DNA from: Nocardia yamanashiensis NBRC 100130
Lineage (GTDB): Bacteria; Actinomycetota; Actinomycetes; Mycobacteriales; Mycobacteriaceae
Assembly (NCBI RefSeq): GCF_001613325.1
Contig: NZ_BDCD01000022.1
Location: forward strand, 1-64,000
Reading direction: 5' to 3'
Length of the DNA: 64,000 nt
A program made the translations under genes and the position numbers. Below the pieces are notes generated by a model. The model was not told the origin of the DNA. It did no database searches and saw only the letters and a program-made list of their open reading frames with translations. Below, piece after piece: positions 1-7,808 of this stretch; position 1 is the first letter of the stretch; every line of letters starts with the position of its first letter.

Positions 1-7
1 GATAGAC

Positions 8-1042
8 ATGGGCGTACGCGTAGGCGTCGTCGGCGCGACCGGTCAGGTCGGCGCCGTCATGCGGAAGCTGCTGGAGGAGCGCGACTTCCCGGCCGACGAG
101 GTGCGGTTCTTCGCGTCCGCGCGCTCCGCCGGCAAGACCCTGCCGTTCCGCGGCAAGGACATCGTCGTGGAGGACACCGAGACCGCCGATCCCACCGGGC
201 TCGACATCGCGCTGTTCTCCGCTGGCGCCACCATGTCCCGCGTGCAGGCCCCGCGCTTCGCCGCGGCCGGCGTCACCGTCATCGACAATTCCTCGGCCTG
301 GCGCAAGGACCCCGACGTCCCGCTGGTCGTCTCCGAGGTGAACCCCGAGGCCACCCGGAACCTGGCCAAGGGCATCATCGCCAACCCGAACTGCACCACC
401 ATGGCCGCCATGCCGGTGCTCAAGGTGCTGCACGACGCGGCGGGCCTGCAGCGGCTCATCGTGTCCAGCTACCAGGCGGTTTCGGGCTCCGGCCTGGCCG
501 GCGTGGAAGAGCTGGCGACCCAGGTGCGCGCGGTGATCGGCGATGCCGAGAAGCTGGTGCACGACGGTTCCGCCGTGGACTTCCCGGCCCCGAACAAGTA
601 CGTCGCCCCGATCGCCTTCGACGTGATCCCGCTCGCGGGCGCGCTGGTGGACGACGGCTCCGGCGAGACCGACGAAGACCAGAAGCTGCGCAACGAGTCC
701 CGCAAGATCCTGGGCTTGCCCGACCTGCTGGTCTCCGGCACCTGCGTGCGCGTCCCGGTCTTCACCGGCCACTCGCTGTCCATCAATGCCGAATTCGCCG
801 AACCGATTTCGGTGGAGCGCGCCGAGGAACTCCTCGCCAAGGCTCCCGGCGTCAAGCTGGTCGACGTCCCCACCCCGCTGGCGGCCGCCGGTATCGACGA
901 ATCCCTCGTCGGCCGCATCCGCCAGGATCCGGGCGTGCCGGACGGTCGCGGACTGGCGCTGTTCATCTCCGGCGACAACCTCCGGAAGGGCGCGGCGCTC
1001 AACACCATTCAGATCGCCGAGGTTCTGCTGCAGAACCGCTGA
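8..1042 (+). CDS. asd: Aspartate-semialdehyde dehydrogenase
   Basis: This cytosolic enzyme reduces aspartyl-4-phosphate to aspartate semialdehyde with NADPH, the branch point to lysine/diaminopimelate, threonine and methionine. The 344-residue protein has the N-terminal NADP-binding motif GATGQVG (residues 9-15) and the active-site segment NPNCTTMA with the nucleophile Cys129. The SSYQAVSGSG segment and the later RVPVFTGHS segment, which carries the catalytic His, follow. Length is normal for the family. The start is the first in-frame ATG, seven bases from the window edge, so the ribosome site is only partly visible. In actinomycetes asd usually follows the aspartokinase gene lysC, which would lie just outside the window. 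Confidence 0.97.
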   Translation: MGVRVGVVGATGQVGAVMRKLLEERDFPADEVRFFASARSAGKTLPFRGKDIVVEDTETADPTGLDIALFSAGATMSRVQAPRFAAAGVTVIDNSSAWRKDPDVPLVVSEVNPEATRNLAKGIIANPNCTTMAAMPVLKVLHDAAGLQRLIVSSYQAVSGSGLAGVEELATQVRAVIGDAEKLVHDGSAVDFPAPNKYVAPIAFDVIPLAGALVDDGSGETDEDQKLRNESRKILGLPDLLVSGTCVRVPVFTGHSLSINAEFAEPISVERAEELLAKAPGVKLVDVPTPLAAAGIDESLVGRIRQDPGVPDGRGLALFISGDNLRKGAALNTIQIAEVLLQNR

Positions 1043-1055
1043 GGTAACACAGCCG

Positions 1056-1099
1056 AAAATCGGGCCGCTCTATCCACAAGGATTGAACGGCCCGATTTT
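1056..1099 (+). terminator. Intrinsic terminator after asd
   Basis: A perfect 12-base stem (AAAATCGGGCCG at 1056-1067 with its complement at 1088-1099) closes a 20-base loop and ends in a T run, 13 bases after the asd stop codon. Confidence 0.8.
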
Positions 1100-1133
1100 C
1101 ATATTTGCGTTGAGTTTCCAGGCTATAAGTTGG

Positions 1134-1334
1134 TCAATCGACCCAAAGTTCGGCACAGGGGAGGGGGCGGAGATTTGCCCCGAGTTGTCCATTGATGGTC
1201 ACTTCGATGGAGTGCGGGCGCAAATGCGCCGCCAGCCGCTCCGCAATTGCGCGGTCGGCGCGGTAGTCCAGGATCATGCCGCCCGGAAAACGCAGGCGCA
1301 CATGAACTTCCGTGGTTTCGGGGGTGGTCGTCAT
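1134..1334 (-). CDS. Small hypothetical protein, 66 aa
   Basis: This is a short acidic/hydrophobic protein (starts MTTTPETTEVHVRLRFPGG) with no recognised domain and no membrane segment. Its ATG overlaps the TGA of the upstream 69-residue gene by four bases (ATGA), a sign of translational coupling and that both are real. The spacing of charged and hydrophobic residues in the first half (VHVRLRF) suggests a beta strand. Function is unknown. It lies divergent from the XRE-type regulator at 1773 and may belong to the same regulatory unit. Confidence 0.6.
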   Translation of the reverse strand: MTTTPETTEVHVRLRFPGGMILDYRADRAIAERLAAHLRPHSIEVTINGQLGANLRPLPCAELWVD

Positions 1335-1540
1335 CGTGGTGCTGCCCGATGGGCGGATTGTCCTTTCGGCAACCGTGAGTAGCGGGTACCTTCACGTTCC
1401 AGACGAGCCTTGATGCTTTGCACCGTCGGCCCGCCGGCGGAACTGGAATACTTGGTGGCCGTGACGGCTGTAGCCGCGAACCACATTGCCGCACCGCCGA
1501 TTCCGGCGCCTAGAAGGAAGAAGAAGAGTTCGCCGGGCAT
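1331..1540 (-). CDS. Small single-pass membrane protein, 69 aa
   Basis: The protein starts MPGELFFFLLGAG and has one hydrophobic helix at about residues 4-25, rich in Gly, Ala and Phe. A short basic cytosolic tail with an ERE...RYSRLPKG segment follows. An AGAGG ribosome site precedes the ATG at 1540. The gene shares an ATGA overlap with the following 66-residue gene. No family is recognised. The 232 bases upstream, up to the divergent HTH gene at 1773, are AT-richer than the flanks and probably hold both promoters. Confidence 0.6.
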   Translation of the reverse strand: MPGELFFFLLGAGIGGAAMWFAATAVTATKYSSSAGGPTVQSIKARLEREGTRYSRLPKGQSAHRAAPR

Positions 1541-1772
1541 GGCCACCTCTTGTCGTCGGATTGGTTCGACGGGTCCTCTACAAACGTTAAACACAGAAAA
1601 ATTGCGGTGCAATAAGAAAAATCCATGTTCCATACTGTGCGCCGTAAGCTCGCCTGGTCTGGAATCCTTGTCGGCAGATCCCATCGGGAAGGAGAAGGGC
1701 ATGGGAGACATCGGCGAAACAAGCGGGCGGTGACGGCCGGGAAAGCCGATCAGGCAGAAGGAGTTTGACCCG

Positions 1773-3008
1773 GTGGCCGAAAGTACCCTTGGGGCACGGG
1801 TAGCGGAGTTACGCCGGAGACGGGGACTATCGCAGAAAGAGTTGGGCGCGGCGATCAGGCGCTCGGAAAGCTGGGTGTCACAGGTCGAGCGGGACGTGCT
1901 TCCGGTGGAGCGCCTTTCGGTGTTGCAGCGGCTGGCGGACGTGCTCGGCGTGGCGGTACGAGATCTGCGGCCGGAAGCGGCCGAACCGATGGCCGACCAC
2001 CGCGGTGACGGGCATCGACCGGGCTCGGCCGTCTTCGAGCAGCTGCGCTTGCTGCTCACCGGACATCCGGCGCTCGAGCAACTCTTCGGCGACGAGGTCG
2101 ATCGCGAGTCGGCCGACGTCCTGCCGGAGCTGCGCGAGCGAGTGGATCTCGCCTGGCAATTGGCACACGAATCCAGGCTCGTCGAAGTGGGCAGCAGTCT
2201 GCTGGAACTGATTCCGGATCTGGAGCACGCGGCGCGCACGTCGTCCAAACGGCCGGAGGCGCTGGCCTTGCTGTCGCGCGCCTACCAGGTCGCGGCGACC
2301 GCGTTCACGCGGCAGGAGGAAGTCGACGCGGCCTGGGTCGCGGCGGATCGGGCCCTGTCGGCGGCCGAGGAATCCGGTGACCCGCTCAGCGTGGTGGCCG
2401 GGACCTACCGCATGGCACAGGCTTTCCTGCGCTTGCAGCGATTGGAGCAGGCCGGGCAGGCGGCCCGGGTGTCGGCCACGGCACTCGCGCCGCAGGTTCG
2501 CGACGAGGCGCGCTGCCGTCCGGAAGTGCTGTCGCTCTACGGTTCCCTCCAGCTCATGCTGGCGGTGATCGCGGCGACGGACGGCAATCGCACGGCGGCG
2601 CGCGCGGGTTTGTCCGCGGCGCGGCATGCCGCCGAGCGACTAGGCGAGGGCCGCAATGATTTCGACACCGAATTCGGTCCGACCAGTGTCGCCGTGCACG
2701 CGGTGGCGGTGGCGGTCGAATTGGGTGATGCCGGAGAGGCGCTCGACACCGCCCGCACGGTGGACGCGTCGGTGCTCTCGCCGGAGCGGCAGGCTCGATT
2801 CCTGGTCGACGTGGCTCGCGCGCACGCGCAGCGACGGCAGGCCGGGGAAGCCTTGGACGCCTTGCTCACCGCCGAACGGTTGACCCCCGAACTCGTGCAC
2901 AACGATCATCGAGCGCGGGAGGTGGTGCGCGATCTATTGCAGTTCGCGGGCCGCAGACCCGCGGACGAGCTGCGGGACCTGGCGGGTCGCGCGGCCGTGA
3001 CACCCTGA
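1773..3008 (+). CDS. XRE-family helix-turn-helix regulator with helical-repeat C-terminus
   Basis: The 411-residue protein has a Cro/C1-type HTH at residues 5-60 (RGLSQKELGAAIRRSESWVSQVER). A long alpha-helical region rich in Ala, Arg and Leu follows and looks like degenerate TPR repeats. This layout resembles actinomycete regulators whose C-terminal repeats bind a peptide or partner protein. The start is a GTG with AGAAGGAG ten bases upstream. It is divergent from two small coupled genes, one a membrane peptide, which may be its targets or partners (inference). An autoregulated developmental or stress regulator is plausible; no ligand can be assigned. Confidence 0.85.
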   Translation: MAESTLGARVAELRRRRGLSQKELGAAIRRSESWVSQVERDVLPVERLSVLQRLADVLGVAVRDLRPEAAEPMADHRGDGHRPGSAVFEQLRLLLTGHPALEQLFGDEVDRESADVLPELRERVDLAWQLAHESRLVEVGSSLLELIPDLEHAARTSSKRPEALALLSRAYQVAATAFTRQEEVDAAWVAADRALSAAEESGDPLSVVAGTYRMAQAFLRLQRLEQAGQAARVSATALAPQVRDEARCRPEVLSLYGSLQLMLAVIAATDGNRTAARAGLSAARHAAERLGEGRNDFDTEFGPTSVAVHAVAVAVELGDAGEALDTARTVDASVLSPERQARFLVDVARAHAQRRQAGEALDALLTAERLTPELVHNDHRAREVVRDLLQFAGRRPADELRDLAGRAAVTP

Positions 3009-3052
3009 CCCCGGGTCCGCCCGCGGTCACGTGCGGCGGGCGGACCCGGTGG

Positions 3053-4405
3053 TCAGCGGATGCCCGGCGTGCGTGGATCCGGGCCGACGCATGCCACCAG
3101 CACGCAACCCGGCGGCGCGTCGGTGAAGGGCGCGCGCAGCGGCAGGTCCAGGCAGGACAGCAAGGTGCAGCCCGGATAGGCGGCCGGGCCGATGCCGAAG
3201 ATCGCCAGCGCGATATCGGTGTTGTAGTACTTGCTGCTGTCGAAGGTGGAGGCCGGCTCGACGTAACCGCCCGGATCGGGGATCGGGGGGTCGTCGAAGG
3301 CGGCGAAGAGCTGCCGGAAGAACTCGTAGGCCGGTTCCACGCTGTAGGTCAGGATCCCGGTCGGGCCCTGCGTGGTGTGCACGCCGAACACGCCGGTCCA
3401 CACCACCATCAGGTCCAGACCGGGCACGATGAAGACGTGCTGCAGCCCGAAGCCCGACATGGCATAGGTGCCGGCGGGCATGAAGTCCGGGTTCTCCGCG
3501 CAGTCGGGGCCGAGCCAGAACAGATAGCCGTAGCAGCTGTTGTGCTCGGATTCGGCGGTGGCGCGGCGCAGATACTCGCTGGACACCACTTGCTCGTCGC
3601 CCCAGCGGCCCTGGTTGGCGACCAGCATGCCGAGCCGCGCCAGATCGTCGGGCGGGATCAGCAGATGCGCGTAGCCGTAGGTGTGGCCGGATCGATCCCG
3701 CGCCCAGTAGTAGTCCTCGCGCGCAATGCCGATGCGCCCGAACAGCTCTCGTTGCGCGAACTCCTGGAGCGGTTCGCCTACCGCCAGCTCGATCACATAC
3801 GACAGCAGGTCCACATTGCGCTGGCTGTACTGGAAGGCGGTGCCCGGCGGATCCTCGAACGGCACGCCCAGGGCCTGCACCGCGCTGAACGGATCGACCG
3901 GCACGATCGCCGTGATGCCCTCGGTCACCACGCCGACCCGCAGCCCGGAGGTCTCGGTGAGCAGGTTCTCGACGGTGATCGCGCGGTGCTCCGGATCGCC
4001 GAGGCCGGGCGGCAGATAGCGGTCGATGGGCGCGGCGATATCGAGTTGCCCGCGGTCCCAGGCGATTCCGGCGAGCAGCGAGACGATGCTCTTGGTGACG
4101 CTCCAGACGTTCCAGGGGATTTTCCCGGTCTCGGCATTGGTTGGCCCGGCGCCGATCAGGCAGTTGTGGCGGAAGACCTGCACGTTCAAGCGATTCCGGC
4201 TCGCCGCGAAGTTCAAGGCCGCGGTCAGTCGCGCGGTATCGAGTCCGGCGTCCTCGGGCGCGGCCCGCTCGAATTGGCGTCCGGTCGGTTCGGAGCACCG
4301 GAATTCCGGCGTCGTCGCGCCCGCGAAGCCGCCGCCGAAGATCACGCTGCTCATTGCCAAGGCCACCGCCACCGCGCCGGCCAACCCCCTGCGCTTGCGC
4401 AACAT
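3053..4405 (-). CDS. Exported serine hydrolase, beta-lactamase/esterase (class C-like) family
   Basis: The 450-residue protein has an N-terminal signal sequence (MLRKRRGLAG, a hydrophobic core, then cleavage near AGA-TT at about residue 31). The penicillin-binding SxxK motif is S102-V-T-K105. The second motif reads Tyr193-Ser-Gln where most members have Tyr-Ser-Asn. The family includes esterases, D-aminopeptidases and class C beta-lactamases, so the substrate is uncertain; an esterase or peptidase acting outside the membrane is most likely. I place the start at the ATG directly before the signal sequence; an in-frame extension to 4651 lacks signal-like character. It is monocistronic. Confidence 0.85.
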   Translation of the reverse strand: MLRKRRGLAGAVAVALAMSSVIFGGGFAGATTPEFRCSEPTGRQFERAAPEDAGLDTARLTAALNFAASRNRLNVQVFRHNCLIGAGPTNAETGKIPWNVWSVTKSIVSLLAGIAWDRGQLDIAAPIDRYLPPGLGDPEHRAITVENLLTETSGLRVGVVTEGITAIVPVDPFSAVQALGVPFEDPPGTAFQYSQRNVDLLSYVIELAVGEPLQEFAQRELFGRIGIAREDYYWARDRSGHTYGYAHLLIPPDDLARLGMLVANQGRWGDEQVVSSEYLRRATAESEHNSCYGYLFWLGPDCAENPDFMPAGTYAMSGFGLQHVFIVPGLDLMVVWTGVFGVHTTQGPTGILTYSVEPAYEFFRQLFAAFDDPPIPDPGGYVEPASTFDSSKYYNTDIALAIFGIGPAAYPGCTLLSCLDLPLRAPFTDAPPGCVLVACVGPDPRTPGIR

Positions 4406-4822
4406 GCGTTTCAGGCTAACCGGCCGGTTCGCTGAGCAGCGGTCGAACGAGTGCTCGCCGCGTGGCGAAATGCGATCGGGCAGAAGAAATATGGCCCGGC
4501 AGCAGAAAGCCGCCAGGCGGGGGGAGTCCTGGCGGCATTCGCTCGCAGCGTGGCTGCGAAGTGAGCGCCGACGCCCAACAAGCGCCTCTCGGCGAGTGGT
4601 CGTTCGAAACGACAGATGGGGTGCGGCCCGGGGCTGTTCCGACGCCGGCAATGTGTCTCAACGGCGACCCCCGCGGATGTATTCCGGACCCCCGGGTGTG
4701 ATGTGCGTGACGCCGTCCGGGTGCCTCGGAAACCGGGGTGTGCCGTGTCACCCGCAGCGTTTAGCATTCGCAACGAAGGCGCACATGCCGATGGGGAGAG
4801 CGCGCACACCGATGGGGGAGCT
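4406..4822. other. Intergenic region between serine hydrolase and AAA+ gene
   Basis: No gene is supported here. The region holds a perfect inverted repeat (GCCGCCAGG at 4509-4517 with its complement at 4528-4536) and an imperfect 21-base tandem duplication at about 4783-4822, each copy containing GATGGGG. It must carry the promoters of the two divergent genes. Long ORFs drawn through it are not convincing. Confidence 0.5.
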
Positions 4823-6172
4823 TTGAGCGACGATCCGGCGATCACCGAACTGCTGGCGGTCCTGGACCGCAATCCCGAACTGCTGCCCCTGCGGGTGAGC
4901 GTCATCGAACTGCTGCTCTCGAATGGCCGGCACACCGAAGCGCTGTCGCACTGCGCGACCGCGCTCGCGCAGGATCCGCACCACGCTCAGGCCACCGCAC
5001 TGCTCGCGCGCTGCACCGCCGCTTTGACCGGCGCGGCCACCCCGAGTCCGGTATCCGCGAGCCCGGCGGCCGTGACCACGCCACCCGTCGCCGGGGGATC
5101 CGCGCCCGGAACCACCCCGTCCGGAACCGAATTCGCGGGGGAGGAAGCCGACGTGCCGCCGGGCGCGGACCGGAATCCGCCGGCGCAGCGCGGCGCCGGC
5201 TACGACTGGGACAAGGCCGAGGAGCAGGTCGGCGACATCATCGCGCCGTCGTTCGTGAACGAGCAGCCGGTGCTCTACGCCGAAGGCGATGTCGGGCTGT
5301 TCGAACGTCCCAAGCTGACCCTCGCCGATGTCGGCGGCATGGACGCGGTGAAGCGGCAGCTGGAACTCTCGCTGCTGGGCCCGATCCGGAATCCGGAGCT
5401 GGCCAAGGCTTTCGGCACCAGTGCGCGCGGCGGCCTGCTGCTGTACGGCCCGCCCGGTTGCGGCAAGACCTTCCTGGCCTCGGCGGTGGCGGGCGAGCTG
5501 GGCGCGAACTTCTACGCCATCGATATCGCCGACATTCTCGATCTGTACGTGGGCCGCAGTGAGAAGAACCTGCAGCAGGTCTTCCAGACCGCCCGCCGCA
5601 AGGCCCCGTGCGTGCTGTTCTTCGACGAGATCGATGCCCTCGGCCACAAGCGCAGCCAGCTGTCGAACTCCTCCAGCATGCGCACCACCGTGAATCAGCT
5701 GCTCACCGAGATGGATTCGATGACCAGCGACAACGAGGGCGTGTACGTCATCGGCGCCACCAATCATCCGTGGGATGTGGATGTGGCGCTGCGCCGCCCC
5801 GGCCGCTTCGATCACATGATCCTGGTGACCCTGCCCGATGCCGAGGCGCGCGCCTCGATCCTGCGGCATCACCTGAGGGACCGTCCCGTCGCCGGCATCG
5901 ACCTGAATGCCCTCGCCGTCCGCACCGACGGCCTGTCCGGCGCGGATCTGGCGCACGTCTGCAAGTCCGCCACCCAGTTCGCCATGGCCGATTCCATCCG
6001 CTCCGGCACCGTCCGCCCGGTCACCATGGCCGATATGCAGCAGGCCCTGTCCCAGATCCGCCCGAGCACCGGCGCCTGGTTCGAATCCGCCCGCAATGTG
6101 GTCGAATTCGCCAATAACGACGGCACCTACGACGAGCTGGCCGCCTATATGAGACAGCGGAACATGCGCTAG
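4823..6172 (+). CDS. AAA+ ATPase of the CDC48/FtsH-like class with N-terminal TPR-like segment
   Basis: The protein has about 449 residues. Residues 1-70 form a helical TPR-like pair, then comes a Pro/Ala linker, then a single AAA+ module. Walker A is GPPGCGKT at 209-216 and Walker B is VLFFDEID from residue 264. The sensor region is followed by the RRPGRFD arginine-finger segment and a small lid domain. It probably remodels or extracts protein complexes. The start is the TTG at 4823, preceded by GGGGGAG; upstream in-frame extensions read through low-quality sequence. It is followed 18 bases later by a membrane TPR protein, probably its partner. It is not a proteasomal ATPase (no coiled coil or C-terminal HbYX motif) and has no FtsH protease domain. 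Confidence 0.85.
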   Translation: MSDDPAITELLAVLDRNPELLPLRVSVIELLLSNGRHTEALSHCATALAQDPHHAQATALLARCTAALTGAATPSPVSASPAAVTTPPVAGGSAPGTTPSGTEFAGEEADVPPGADRNPPAQRGAGYDWDKAEEQVGDIIAPSFVNEQPVLYAEGDVGLFERPKLTLADVGGMDAVKRQLELSLLGPIRNPELAKAFGTSARGGLLLYGPPGCGKTFLASAVAGELGANFYAIDIADILDLYVGRSEKNLQQVFQTARRKAPCVLFFDEIDALGHKRSQLSNSSSMRTTVNQLLTEMDSMTSDNEGVYVIGATNHPWDVDVALRRPGRFDHMILVTLPDAEARASILRHHLRDRPVAGIDLNALAVRTDGLSGADLAHVCKSATQFAMADSIRSGTVRPVTMADMQQALSQIRPSTGAWFESARNVVEFANNDGTYDELAAYMRQRNMR

Positions 6173-6190
6173 ACAGCAGGATCTCGACGA

Positions 6191-7228
6191 ATGAGCGCAC
6201 AGCTCGACAAGGCCCGCACGCTGGCCGAGCTGGGCCGGCTGGAGTCCGCCCGCGGCGTCCTGGCCGAAGCCCTGGCCACCGAACCCGACAATGCCGATCT
6301 GCTCGCGGAACTGGCCAACACCCATCTCCGCCTGAGCGACTACCGGCAGGCCCTGGACGTGAGCACGTCCGCCCTCCGGCACGCCCCCGACGACACCTAC
6401 GCCTGGCGCGTGCGCGCCCTGGCCGAATTGCAATTGGCCCGCGCCGAAGGCAATTCCGCCCGCGCCCGCGAGCACCGCACCGCGGCGATCGCGGCCGCCC
6501 GCCGCGCGTGCGAACTGGAGCCGAAGTACGCCGACAACCACCGCGTACTGGCCGCGACCCAGCGCGACACGAACCCGAAAGCGGCCCTGTCGTCCACCGG
6601 CCGTGCCCTCGAACTCGACCCCGACGACATCTCGGTCCATCTCCTGCGCGGCATGATCCTGCGCGAGAACCTCCTGCAACCGGACCGCGCCGAACCCGCC
6701 TTCCGCAAGGTCCTGGAACTCGACCCCGAACGCGTCGAAGCCCTCTACCACCTGGCCCTGGTCGAATGGGACCGCCGCAATTACGCGGTGGCCGAACAGG
6801 AATTGCGCCGCGTGGCCCAACTGGATCCGGTCGCCTACGCCGACGCCGTGCGCGGCCACCTGCCCAAACTCGCCGCCGACGCCCGCCGCGGCGGCAAACC
6901 CGAAACCACTTCCGGCGGCAGGCGTTTCGCCCGCTGGGCCGGGGTAGCCGCGGCATTCCTCGTGATCCGCCTGGTGATCGCCGCCACCGACAGCGACTCA
7001 CCCGCCGACCGCCAGCACTACACCCCCAACCCGGCCATCCCCTCGAACTACTACCGGCCCCCCACCTTCTACCAACGCCCCAGCTTCCCGGCGATCCCGA
7101 CCATCCCCCCGGACCTGGAGAAGTACTTCACTTCGAATGTGCCGCGCCCACCGGCCCGCCCAACAGCGCCCGCCGCCCCGGCCACACCCCGGGCCACCGT
7201 CCCCGCCGGCGTCAATCCCTTCCAGTGA
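6191..7228 (+). CDS. TPR-repeat protein with C-terminal membrane anchor and Pro-rich tail
   Basis: The first 230 residues are tetratricopeptide repeats (for example LAEALATEPDNADLLAELANTH and RALELDPDDISVHLL). One hydrophobic segment follows (WAGVAAAFLVIRLVIAA, around residue 250), then about 85 residues very rich in Pro, Tyr and Thr. The topology predicts cytosolic repeats and an external proline-rich tail. It is the second gene of a two-gene unit with the AAA+ ATPase, whose own N-terminus is TPR-like. I infer that it anchors or recruits clients for that ATPase. No enzymatic motif is visible. Confidence 0.8.
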   Translation: MSAQLDKARTLAELGRLESARGVLAEALATEPDNADLLAELANTHLRLSDYRQALDVSTSALRHAPDDTYAWRVRALAELQLARAEGNSARAREHRTAAIAAARRACELEPKYADNHRVLAATQRDTNPKAALSSTGRALELDPDDISVHLLRGMILRENLLQPDRAEPAFRKVLELDPERVEALYHLALVEWDRRNYAVAEQELRRVAQLDPVAYADAVRGHLPKLAADARRGGKPETTSGGRRFARWAGVAAAFLVIRLVIAATDSDSPADRQHYTPNPAIPSNYYRPPTFYQRPSFPAIPTIPPDLEKYFTSNVPRPPARPTAPAAPATPRATVPAGVNPFQ

Positions 7229-7309
7229 ACGACAGCGGAGAGGAAGGACGACAACGCGAATCCTGGCCGGGCCGGAGCGTGGACATGCAGTCTGACGTGC
7301 GAGAATGGT

Positions 7310-7354
7310 CTTTCTGGAATTATTCCAGAAAGTTTTCTTGACTAATTCCAGAAA
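7310..7354 (+). promoter_or_regulatory. Fur-type operator/promoter of the fur-catalase unit
   Basis: A perfect 23-base palindrome with arms CTTTCTGGAAT and ATTCCAGAAAG around a central T spans 7310-7332. It is followed at 7345-7354 by a further half site (ATTCCAGAAA) beside a TTGACT hexamer at 7338-7343. AT-rich inverted repeats of this kind are the known autoregulatory sites of actinobacterial FurA/CatR proteins. Confidence 0.75.
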
Positions 7355-7373
7355 AGGGAGCAGGGTGGTTGGC

Positions 7374-7796
7374 ATGCACTCCGGATACGACGCACGGGAG
7401 CAGTTGCGGGCCGTTGGCCTGCGGGTTACCGCTCCCCGGGTCGCGGTGCTGGACGCGGTGGCGCAGGCCCCGCATTCGGATGCCGACGGGGTGGCTGTGA
7501 AGGTGCGGGAATCGCTCGGGTCGGTTTCCACGCAGGCCGTTTACGACGTGTTGAAGGCTTGCGTGGGAGCCGGGCTGCTGCGGCGGATCGAGCCGGCGGG
7601 CTCGCCGGCGCTGTACGAGGCCCGCACCGGGGACAACCATCACCATCTGGTGTGCAGGAGCTGCGGGACGGTCGTGGATATCGACTGTGCCGTCGGCGCC
7701 GCGCCCTGCCTGGAACCCGATCGGTCCCACGGCTTCGTGATCGACGAAGCCGAAGTTGTGTTCTGGGGGCGCTGCCCACGTTGCCAACTCACCTAA
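7374..7796 (+). CDS. Fur-family peroxide-responsive regulator (CatR/FurA type)
   Basis: The 140-residue DNA-binding repressor has a winged HTH (LRAVGLRVTAPRVAVLDAV and STQAVYDVLKACV). The metal-binding DNHHHLVC segment, a structural CxxC (CRSCG) and a C-terminal CPRC follow. The order Fur regulator then catalase matches catR-catA of Streptomyces, where the repressor senses peroxide by metal-catalysed oxidation. The start is taken at ATG 7374 (GGGAG 13 bases upstream); GTG 7365 is an alternative. It sits 12 bases before the catalase gene, in one transcript. Autoregulation is supported by the palindrome at 7310-7332. Confidence 0.9.
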   Translation: MHSGYDAREQLRAVGLRVTAPRVAVLDAVAQAPHSDADGVAVKVRESLGSVSTQAVYDVLKACVGAGLLRRIEPAGSPALYEARTGDNHHHLVCRSCGTVVDIDCAVGAAPCLEPDRSHGFVIDEAEVVFWGRCPRCQLT

Positions 7797-7808
7797 AGGA
7801 GGCTTCGC

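Noticed and set aside
4748..6859. 703-codon open frame on the reverse strand
   Set aside because: It lies antisense to the AAA+ and TPR genes, is Gly/His/Arg/Gln-rich as expected for the mirrored frame of GC-rich genes, and has no domain.
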